Source: Thiohalocapsa marina (GTDB lineage: Bacteria > Pseudomonadota > Gammaproteobacteria > Chromatiales > Chromatiaceae). Taken from it: a DNA stretch of 64,000 nucleotides. The notes beneath the pieces were generated by a model that was not told the DNA's origin, searched no databases, and saw nothing but the letters and a program-made list of their open reading frames with translations. Positions within the stretch are counted from its first letter, which is position 1. The number at the start of each line of letters is the position of its first letter. Where the stretch lies: positions 62,001 to 126,000 of the forward strand of contig NZ_VWXX01000007.1 of assembly GCF_008632335.1 (NCBI RefSeq). Reading direction: 5' to 3'. Shown here in pieces: positions 57,529 to 64,000 of this stretch. The translations under genes and the position numbers were made by a program.

Positions 57529-58695
57529 TCAGCGCAGTTGTTCATGCAGCAGGCTCAAGATCTGCTCCGCCGTGGGCGAGGTATCGCGCTGGCCAGCGGC
57601 ATCGAGCACCGTCACCCGCGTCTCGTCGGCACCGCCCACCAGCTTCACCCGGTATTGCTCGGGTCCCTTCTTCGACGAGCCGTCGGACCAGAAGGCCATG
57701 CGGGAGAGCATGCCCGTTTTTTTCTTGCCGTCGCGGGTCGGATCATCATAGCGGACATAGAACACACCCTCGCTGCGATTGCGGTCTTCCACCGCAAAGC
57801 CGGTGCGATCCAGTGCCAGCCCGGTCCGGCGCCAGGCCTGGCGGAATTCCGTCGGGATCACCAGCTCACTACCGCCGCCGGACTGCACCAGCCGTGCGCC
57901 GACGGTGCGGCTGGTGGTCGCGGCGCTGCCGCCGCTGGCGGCCAGCATCCGTGAGGCCTCGCCGTCGGAGACCCCCAGATAGAGCATCAGGCGCCGCAGC
58001 ATGGCGGCCTCCACCTCCGGATCCGACGGGGCCGGCTCCCATACCGTGGTCGACCCCTCGCCGACGGTGTTGCGCACCAGGCGCTCTTCCATGGCGCGAT
58101 GCGACAGGTAGATCTCGGTGGTGTTGCGCGCCGAGCCAGCGTCGATGCGCACGCGGAACTGGTCCCGCGTGCTGGTGGCGTAGAGCCCGTCGACAATCTT
58201 GCGCAGCTGCCGGGTAACGAAGTCCTTGCGGATCTCGGCGCGATTCTCCAGCCAGTCGGTCTTCATGACGCCGACCGCCGGATCCTGCTCCAGCAGCAGG
58301 ATGCCCTGCTCGCGCCAGAAGCCCACGACCTTGGGCCAGACCGTCTGCGGCGAGGCCTCCACCTTCAGCCAGCGGCGGTCGCCGGAACGCTCCAGCGAGA
58401 CGCCGGACACCTCCGGCAACACCTCGCCGCTGCTGGCCACCTGCCGCCGCGCGGCGCGTCCGCCGGCGTAGTCGGAGTAGGTGGTGGTGCCACTGGCGGA
58501 CGGGATGTCCAGCACGTCGTCGAAGGTGGCGCCCGCCAGATCCGGCGGCAGTTCCAGGTTCTCGGAGGCCTCACGCTGTTTCTTGTACTCCAGCGTCTGG
58601 TCCGGCAGGATCTTTTCCACGGTCTTGGAGGCGCCGCAGCCCACCAGCAGCGGCAACACGAGCAGCGGTATGAATCGGTGCATGGCTTGCATCAT
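57529..58695 (-). CDS. bamC: Outer-membrane assembly lipoprotein BamC
   Basis: The product has 388 residues. The signal ends in a lipobox (VLPLLVGCG). The unstructured BamD-binding segment and two helix-grip domains follow, starting near LEVEASPQTVW-like (here LKVEASPQTVWPKVVGFW) and EFRQAWRRTGLALDRTGF. A set of start codons (58695, 58692, 58683) is possible; AAGGGG is best placed for the first. It stabilises the BAM complex at the outer membrane. The dapA-bamC pairing is the gammaproteobacterial order. Confidence 0.92.
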   Translation of the reverse strand: MMQAMHRFIPLLVLPLLVGCGASKTVEKILPDQTLEYKKQREASENLELPPDLAGATFDDVLDIPSASGTTTYSDYAGGRAARRQVASSGEVLPEVSGVSLERSGDRRWLKVEASPQTVWPKVVGFWREQGILLLEQDPAVGVMKTDWLENRAEIRKDFVTRQLRKIVDGLYATSTRDQFRVRIDAGSARNTTEIYLSHRAMEERLVRNTVGEGSTTVWEPAPSDPEVEAAMLRRLMLYLGVSDGEASRMLAASGGSAATTSRTVGARLVQSGGGSELVIPTEFRQAWRRTGLALDRTGFAVEDRNRSEGVFYVRYDDPTRDGKKKTGMLSRMAFWSDGSSKKGPEQYRVKLVGGADETRVTVLDAAGQRDTSPTAEQILSLLHEQLR

Positions 58696-58811
58696 CCAGG
58701 GATGGCCCCTTGGGCGAGTTCTGCCGCTGCCTTGGCAGCGGGGATATAAGGCATCGCGCGTGGGCTCCAGCCCTGCCGGCGGGTGTCGACGCGCTCAGGT
58801 TTGTGTTGCTG

Positions 58812-59693
58812 TCAGATGGCCCCGGCACGCACCATGGCCGCACGGACCTCGTCCTGAAGGGATTCCGACAGCCAGGTCAGCGGCAGGCGGATGCCCCGTT
58901 GCGCCAGGCCCATCTCCGTCATGGCCCATTTCACCGGGATTGGGTTGGACTCGACGAACAGCTTGTGGTGCAGGCCGTCCAGGCGCTCGTTCAGCGCCAG
59001 GGCCGCATCACGCTGGCCCGCCAGGGCGGCGCGACACATCTCCGCCATCAACCGGGGGGCGACGTTGGCCGTGACAGAGATGACGCCATCGCCACCCCGC
59101 AACATGAACTCGCAGCCGGTGGCGTCGTCGCCGCTGTAAAGCCCGAAGTCGGGTCCGCAGAGGGCGCGCAGTGTGTCCAGGCGCGCCAGGTCGCCGGTCG
59201 CATCCTTGACGCCGACGATGTTGTCGACCTGCGCCAGCTCCGCCGTGGTCTCGGGCAACAGGTCGCAGGCGGTGCGCCCAGGCACGTTATACAGGATCTG
59301 CGGGATATCCACCCCAGCGGCGACGGCCCGGTAGTGGGCAATCAGCCCCTGCTGAGTGGGCTTGTTGTAATACGGCGTCACCAGCAACGCCGCATCGGCG
59401 CCGGCATCCCGCGCACAGCGGGTCAGACGGATGGCCTCCGCGGTGGAGTTGGCGCCGGTGCCGGCGATGATCGCCACGCGTCCGGCGGCGAGTTCCACCG
59501 AGCGGGCAATGACGGCGCAGTGCTCGGCCTCGCCCAGGGTGGCGGACTCGCCGGTGGTGCCAACCGCGACGATGGCGTCGGTGCCCGCCTCCACGTGGAA
59601 ATCGATCAGTCGCGCCAGCGCCTGGTCATCGACCTCGCCCTGCGCATCCATCGGCGTGATCAGCGCCACCATGCTGCCCTTGAACATGTCCAT
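58812..59693 (-). CDS. dapA: 4-hydroxy-tetrahydrodipicolinate synthase
   Basis: The product has 293 residues. It condenses pyruvate with aspartate semialdehyde in lysine and diaminopimelate synthesis. GTTGESATL is the substrate motif, [12 protein letters not shown] follows, the Tyr of ILYNVPGRT and the Schiff-base Lys of VGVKDATGD are present. GGGAG lies 7 bases before the ATG at 59693. It is divergent from gcvR, as in E. coli. Confidence 0.97.
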   Translation of the reverse strand: MDMFKGSMVALITPMDAQGEVDDQALARLIDFHVEAGTDAIVAVGTTGESATLGEAEHCAVIARSVELAAGRVAIIAGTGANSTAEAIRLTRCARDAGADAALLVTPYYNKPTQQGLIAHYRAVAAGVDIPQILYNVPGRTACDLLPETTAELAQVDNIVGVKDATGDLARLDTLRALCGPDFGLYSGDDATGCEFMLRGGDGVISVTANVAPRLMAEMCRAALAGQRDAALALNERLDGLHHKLFVESNPIPVKWAMTEMGLAQRGIRLPLTWLSESLQDEVRAAMVRAGAI

Positions 59694-59864
59694 GCCCGCT
59701 CCCGCTGCGCCCAAATCTGACGATGGTAGCCCGCAGACTCCGGCCCTGACAAGGGCGGCATCCACCCCGCCGCTTCGCGGTCGAACCGACAGTTCCGATA
59801 GCAACTTCAGCGGCAGCCCCGCCGGCGACTCGGGGACAAGGCCGCATTGGCCCGACACAGCACA

Positions 59865-59873
59865 TGCTATACA
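59865..59873 (+). promoter_or_regulatory. Extended -10 promoter candidate for gcvR
   Basis: TGCTATACA contains a TG extension and a TATACA -10 hexamer; a possible -35 (TTGGCC at 59847-59852) has only 15-bp spacing. It lies about 105 bp before the gcvR start. Confidence 0.35.
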
Positions 59874-59976
59874 CTCATGCCACGGCGGTTGACGAGCCCA
59901 AGCCGAACCGGGTGGCTGGCGCAGGGGCTCGACAGACGCAGAACCGAAAACCAGCGCGCAACGGGTATCACCAAGC

Positions 59977-60519
59977 ATGATGAGCACGCAAAAGACCTTC
60001 CTTGTTATCTCCGCCCTGGGCGAGGATCATCCGGGCCTGGTCAACAAGTTGTCCAGGGCAATCCTCGAACAGGGCTGCAACATCGAAGACAGCCGCATGA
60101 CCGTCCTCGGCGGCGAGTTCGCGGCGATCCTGCTGGTGGAGGGCAAATGGAACACCCTCGCCAAGGTGGAAAATGTGCTGCCGGAACTGGAACGCACCCT
60201 GGGCATGACCATCAACTGCAAGCGCACCGGCGAGCGCTCGCGCAGCAGCGACAAGGTGCCCTACGGCGTGGACGTGGTGGCCATGGATCACCCGGGCATC
60301 GTCAATAAGCTAGCGGAGTTCTTTGCCGACCGCGGCATCAACATCGAGGACATGTCCACCAGCACCTATTCCGCCGCCCATACCGGTACGCCCATGTTCG
60401 CGGTGCACATGACCGTCGGCATCCCCGGCTCGACGCATATCGCCAGCCTGCGTGAGGAGTTCATGGACTACTGCGACGGCCTGAATCTCGACGCAGTGCT
60501 CGAGCCGCTGAAAATGTGA
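59977..60519 (+). CDS. gcvR: GcvR-like double-ACT regulatory protein
   Basis: The product has 180 residues made of two ACT domains: [20 protein letters not shown] with [19 protein letters not shown], and [19 protein letters not shown] with [13 protein letters not shown]. In E. coli GcvR binds glycine and controls GcvA at the gcv operon. Here gcv also has a glycine riboswitch, and no GcvA is in the window. It lies divergent from dapA and 22 bp before bcp, the E. coli arrangement. Confidence 0.9.
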   Translation: MMSTQKTFLVISALGEDHPGLVNKLSRAILEQGCNIEDSRMTVLGGEFAAILLVEGKWNTLAKVENVLPELERTLGMTINCKRTGERSRSSDKVPYGVDVVAMDHPGIVNKLAEFFADRGINIEDMSTSTYSAAHTGTPMFAVHMTVGIPGSTHIASLREEFMDYCDGLNLDAVLEPLKM

Positions 60520-60541
60520 TCCACACCAACCGGAGACAGGC

Positions 60542-61009
60542 ATGCCAGCCATGATCGGCGAAACCGTTCCAGATATCGAACTCCCGGCCACCGGCGATAA
60601 GACCGTCAAGCTGTCGGACTTCCGCGGGCAACGGCTGGTGCTGTACTTCTATCCTAAGGCGAGCACCCCCGGCTGCACCCAGGAGGGCCTGGACTTCACC
60701 GCCGCCGCGGCGGACTTTGCCGCCCTCAACACCGCCATCCTCGGCGCCTCCCGCGACGGCATCAAGGCGCAGGAGAACTTCAAGGCGAAACAGGGTTTCG
60801 GCTTCGACCTGCTGTCCGACAAGGAAGAGACCCTGTGCAGGGCCTTCGACGTCATCAAGCTGAAGAAGATGTACGGCAAGGAGTCCCTCGGCGTGGAACG
60901 CAGCACCTTCCTGATCGACGAGGCGGGCGTGTTGCGCCGTGAGTGGCGCGGGGTCAAGGTCAAGGGCCATGTAGACGAGGTGCTGCAGGCCGTGCGCGAC
61001 CTGGGCTAG
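60542..61009 (+). CDS. bcp: Thiol peroxidase of the BCP (PrxQ) family
   Basis: The product has 155 residues. It is a thioredoxin-fold peroxiredoxin reducing hydroperoxides. The peroxidatic Cys is in YPKASTPGCTQEGLDF. The resolving Cys that E. coli Bcp has five residues later is absent; another Cys is found only in ETLCRAFD. So it may work by a 1-Cys or atypical mechanism. GGAGA precedes the ATG. Confidence 0.93.
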   Translation: MPAMIGETVPDIELPATGDKTVKLSDFRGQRLVLYFYPKASTPGCTQEGLDFTAAAADFAALNTAILGASRDGIKAQENFKAKQGFGFDLLSDKEETLCRAFDVIKLKKMYGKESLGVERSTFLIDEAGVLRREWRGVKVKGHVDEVLQAVRDLG

Positions 61010-61097
61010 GCCCCGATTCGCCTCCCCGATTCGATCCGTCCGGATCCCCAACGGCAGGCGCACAGCCTGCCCGGCCCCTTTTGCGCGGCGCCCCATC

Positions 61098-62516
61098 ATG
61101 ATCAAACGCGAAGAAGACAAGCTCTGCCTGTTCGTGCTCGACACCAATGTGCTGATGCACGACCCGACCGCCATCTTCCGCTTCAAGGAGCACGACATCT
61201 TCCTGCCCATGGTGGTGCTGGAAGAACTGGACGCCGGCAAGAAAGGCCTGTCCGAGGTGGCGCGCAACGTGCGCCAGGCCACGCGCTTTCTCGACCAACT
61301 GATGACCGACGCGGACAAGGCCGACATCGACGCCGGTCTGCCCATCCATGCGCTGAATGACTACGGGCGCGGCTTCACCGAGCCGCCCACCGGTCGGCTG
61401 TTCTTCCAGACCGAGCCGCTGTCGCGGCGCCAGGAGCCGAGCCTGCCCGGCACCTCAGCCGACAACGACATCCTGGCCACCGCCCGGAGCCTGCAGGACC
61501 GCAGCAACACCCACACCGTCGTCATCGTCTCCAAGGACATCAACCTGCGCATCAAGGCGGCGGTGCTCGGCATTCCGGCGGAGGACTATTCCAACGACCA
61601 GGTGCTGGAGGATGTCGACCTGCTCTACACCGGGGTGCAGGCCCTCGAGGCCGGCTTCTGGGAGCATCACGCCAAGGAACTCGATGCCTGGAAGGAGGAA
61701 GGCCGCAGCTTCTACAGCATCAAGGGGCCGGATGTGGCCGACTGGTACCCCAGCCAGTGTCTGTACATGGAGGGGGATGACGCCTTCGAGGCCATCGTGC
61801 GCGAGAAGCGCAGCGAGACCGAGGCGGTGATCGAGCTGGTGGACGACTATCGCCCGAGTAAGCACGCGGTCTGGGGCATCAACGCCCTGAACCGCGAGCA
61901 GAACTTCGCGCTCAACATGCTGATGGACCCAGAACTGGACTTCGTCACGCTGCTGGGCACCGCCGGCACCGGCAAGACCCTGCTGGCGCTGGCCGCGGGG
62001 CTGACCCAGGTGCTGGACAGCAACATCTACCGCGAGATCATCATGACCCGGGTCACGGTGCCGGTGGGCGAGGACATCGGCTTCCTGCCCGGTACCGAAG
62101 AGGAGAAGATGACCCCCTGGATGGGCGCCCTGATGGACAATCTTGAGGTGCTGACCCAGCCCGAGGGCGGCGAATGGGGCCGTGCCGCCACCAACGACCT
62201 GCTGCGCAACCGCATCCGCATCTCGTCGCTGAATTTCATGCGCGGGCGCACCTTCCTGCACAAGTACATCATCCTGGACGAGGCGCAGAACCTGACCGCC
62301 AAGCAGATGAAGACCCTGATCACCCGCGCCGGCCCGGGCACCAAGATCGTCTGCCTGGGCAACATCGCGCAAATCGACACGCCCTACCTGACCGAGACCA
62401 CCTCAGGCCTGACCTATGTGGTGGATCGCTTCAAGCACTGGCAGCACAGCGGCCACATCACGCTCATCCGCGGCGAGCGCTCGCGGCTGGCGGACTTCGC
62501 GTCGGAACAGCTATGA
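61098..62516 (+). CDS. PIN-PhoH (PhoH2-type) ATPase
   Basis: The product has 472 residues. An N-terminal PIN nuclease-like domain (FVLDTNVLMHDP, then DNDILATARSL and VIVSKDINLRIKA) is fused to a PhoH ATPase with Walker A GTAGTGKT near residue 290 and Walker B IILDEAQN. PhoH2 proteins are RNA helicase/RNases. The stop overlaps the start of the MFS gene (ATGA). No phosphate-regulon partner is near. Confidence 0.93.
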   Translation: MIKREEDKLCLFVLDTNVLMHDPTAIFRFKEHDIFLPMVVLEELDAGKKGLSEVARNVRQATRFLDQLMTDADKADIDAGLPIHALNDYGRGFTEPPTGRLFFQTEPLSRRQEPSLPGTSADNDILATARSLQDRSNTHTVVIVSKDINLRIKAAVLGIPAEDYSNDQVLEDVDLLYTGVQALEAGFWEHHAKELDAWKEEGRSFYSIKGPDVADWYPSQCLYMEGDDAFEAIVREKRSETEAVIELVDDYRPSKHAVWGINALNREQNFALNMLMDPELDFVTLLGTAGTGKTLLALAAGLTQVLDSNIYREIIMTRVTVPVGEDIGFLPGTEEEKMTPWMGALMDNLEVLTQPEGGEWGRAATNDLLRNRIRISSLNFMRGRTFLHKYIILDEAQNLTAKQMKTLITRAGPGTKIVCLGNIAQIDTPYLTETTSGLTYVVDRFKHWQHSGHITLIRGERSRLADFASEQL

Positions 62517-63817
62517 ACACTTCCGCCCACAAGCTCGGGCCGATCCATCTGGCGCCCGACGTCCTACCGCGGCACACGATCAGCTTCCTGATCGCTGCCT
62601 TCCTATCCATCGGCCTGATGACCTTCGTCACCATCGGCCAGACCTACGTGCTCAATGAGCATCTGAACATCCCTGAATCCGAGCAGGGCTCCATCAGTGG
62701 CGATCTGGTCTTTCTGACGGAGATCTTCACGCTGCTGTTCTTCCTGCCCGCCGGTATCCTGATCGACCGCATCAGCCGGCGCTCGATCTACGCCATCGGC
62801 TTCCTGATGCTGGGCGCCACCTATGTGCTCTATCCGCTGGCCGATTCGGTGGGCGACCTGTACTGGTACCGCTTCGTCTATGCCCTGGGCGTGGTGGCAG
62901 TGGCCGGTGCGCTGTCCACGGTGCTGGTGGACTATCCGGCGGAGCAGTCACGGGGCAAGCTGGTGGCCGCCATCGGCGTCTGCAGCGGCCTGGGCGTGGT
63001 GTTCATCAACCAGGGATTCGGCGCCCTGCCCGACGCCCTGGTCGGCGGCGGCATGGACGGCGACCAGGCTGGCCTGATCACCCACCTGGTGGTCGCCGCG
63101 CTCTGCCTGGTGGCGGCCGTGCTGGTCATGACCGGCCTGAAGGCCGGCATCCCCATCAAGCGCGAAGAGCGCCCAACGGTCCGCCAGCTGTTCTTCAGCG
63201 GCTTCGCCCAGGCGCGCAACCCGCGCATCGCGCTGGCCTATTCGGCGGCCTTCATCGCCCGCGGCGATCAATCCGTCAACGCCACCTTCCTGATCCTCTG
63301 GGGCACCCTGGCCGGCAAGGCCGCCGGCATGGACACTGCCGAGGCGGTGCTCAACGGCACCCTGATCTTCGTCATCGCCCAGGTGGCGGCCCTGGTCTGG
63401 TCGCCGGTCATGGGCCCGATCCTGGATCGCCTGGACCGCGCCACCGGGCTTGCGCTCTGCATGGTGTTGGCCGCCATCGGCAACCTGTCATTGCTGTTGC
63501 TGGACGACCCGCTGGCCGACAACGGGCTGATCTTCTACATCCTGCTCGGCATCGGTCAGATCAGTGTCTTTCTTGCTGCCCAGTCGCTGATCGGCCAGGA
63601 GGCCCCGGCCAACAAGCGCGGCTCGGTGATCGCCGCGTTCAACATCTCGGGTGCCCTCGGCATCCTGCTGATCACCTCCAGCGGCGGCCGGCTATTCGAC
63701 GCCATCGACCCGCGCGCCCCCTTCGTGGTGGTAGGCAGCATCAACATCCTGCTGTTCCTGGCCAGCGTCTATGTACGCCTGAAATGGACATCGCCGCCGA
63801 CACCGAAGGAGGCCTGA
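62513..63817 (+). CDS. Major facilitator superfamily transporter
   Basis: The product has 434 residues with 12 likely membrane helices. The cytoplasmic loop AGILIDRISRRSIYAIG carries the MFS motif A pattern, and the mid-protein loop (KREERPTVRQLF) separates the two halves. The substrate is unknown. Its start overlaps the phoH stop by 4 bp, so translation is probably coupled to it. Confidence 0.85.
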   Translation: MNTSAHKLGPIHLAPDVLPRHTISFLIAAFLSIGLMTFVTIGQTYVLNEHLNIPESEQGSISGDLVFLTEIFTLLFFLPAGILIDRISRRSIYAIGFLMLGATYVLYPLADSVGDLYWYRFVYALGVVAVAGALSTVLVDYPAEQSRGKLVAAIGVCSGLGVVFINQGFGALPDALVGGGMDGDQAGLITHLVVAALCLVAAVLVMTGLKAGIPIKREERPTVRQLFFSGFAQARNPRIALAYSAAFIARGDQSVNATFLILWGTLAGKAAGMDTAEAVLNGTLIFVIAQVAALVWSPVMGPILDRLDRATGLALCMVLAAIGNLSLLLLDDPLADNGLIFYILLGIGQISVFLAAQSLIGQEAPANKRGSVIAAFNISGALGILLITSSGGRLFDAIDPRAPFVVVGSINILLFLASVYVRLKWTSPPTPKEA

Positions 63818-63878
63818 GCGCTACCGCAGCCCTGAGCGCCACCAAAGCCCGGCGCCTGTCTGCCCCGCCCGGCACCAC

Positions 63879-64000
63879 ATGCCCGTCCCGACCTATGAGC
63901 CCGAGCACTACAACGAGCACCTGGTACTCAAGGTGCCCCTGGTCCTGTGGCTGGTCCTGCTGTTCCAGGTCCGCCACCTGCTGCTTCTGGGCATCACCTT
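63879..64000 (+). CDS. DUF2919-like inner-membrane protein, N-terminal fragment
   Basis: The first 40 residues (ATG at 63879) read MPVPTYEPEHYNEHLVLKVP followed by a hydrophobic helix LVLWLVLLFQVRHLLLLGIT. The Tyr-Asn-xx-Leu-x-Leu-Lys-x-Pro start and LLF-x-x-RH-LLLL helix look like DUF2919 (YfeZ-type) membrane proteins. The rest lies beyond the window edge. Confidence 0.55.
   Translation, partial: MPVPTYEPEHYNEHLVLKVPLVLWLVLLFQVRHLLLLGIT

Overview
This is a high-G+C chromosomal window from a gammaproteobacterium. Three things point there: the divergent dapA-bamC / gcvR-bcp arrangement near the right end, which is the E. coli-type order; the dapA-linked BamC lipoprotein; and protein sequences that read like gammaproteobacterial orthologues throughout. 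A soluble NAD-coupled [NiFe] hydrogenase, an octaheme hydroxylamine-oxidoreductase-like cytochrome, a split glycine decarboxylase and a PEP carboxylase would suit a metabolically versatile, possibly chemolithotrophic or sulfur-bacterium-like lineage (Chromatiales-like). That placement is inference, not shown by the sequence.

Layout. 1-3.0 kb: end of a DUF2325 gene, a cupin, a small HMA-like protein with a possible Fur-controlled promoter, tRNA-Ser(GGA), and an ABC1/AarF kinase. 3.2-10.1 kb: DEAD-box helicase, rsmA, lon and serS. 10.2-14.2 kb: a minus-strand envelope module of M23 peptidase, bactofilin and a large SPOR protein. 14.9-18.0 kb: an orphan LutA-like protein, an ECF metal-transport ATPase with a His-rich tail plus its CbiQ-type partner, and a PH-domain protein. 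18.3-22.1 kb: cardiolipin synthase, a dCache-AlbA_2 membrane protein and a periplasmic rhodanese. 22.2-25.9 kb: cca, then the octaheme cytochrome and a TPR protein behind a TTGAC-N4-GTCAA palindrome. 26.3-29.8 kb: ppc and a zinc-ribbon protein. 29.9-34.8 kb: tandem glycine riboswitch and gcvT-gcvH-gcvPA-gcvPB, followed by dgkA. 35.4-37.6 kb: moaB-moeA-moaD. 37.8-43.9 kb, minus strand: a secreted PPQGY-repeat protein and the hoxFUYHW hydrogenase operon. 44.1-48.3 kb: porin, small phosphate-type binding protein and a PAS-GGDEF-EAL protein. 48.4-55.2 kb: a Yej-type oligopeptide ABC transporter on the minus strand. 55.5-63.9 kb: fabI, a small lipoprotein, an MBL-fold hydrolase, bamC, dapA, gcvR, bcp, phoH, an MFS carrier and the start of a small membrane protein.

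How the parts fit. Nickel supply (ECF Q/O pair) could feed the Hox enzyme, which passes H2 electrons to NAD. Glycine catabolism has a riboswitch on the operon and a GcvR-type regulator about 25 kb away. MoaB, MoeA and MoaD contribute to molybdopterin synthesis.

The non-coding DNA is unusually rich in small repeats. There is a MITE-like family of about 168 bp with four copies (one internally deleted and inverted), degenerate 13-14 bp tandem arrays that often straddle stop codons, and two further inverted-repeat families. One of these abuts, and may have removed, the start of the peptide-binding lipoprotein gene.
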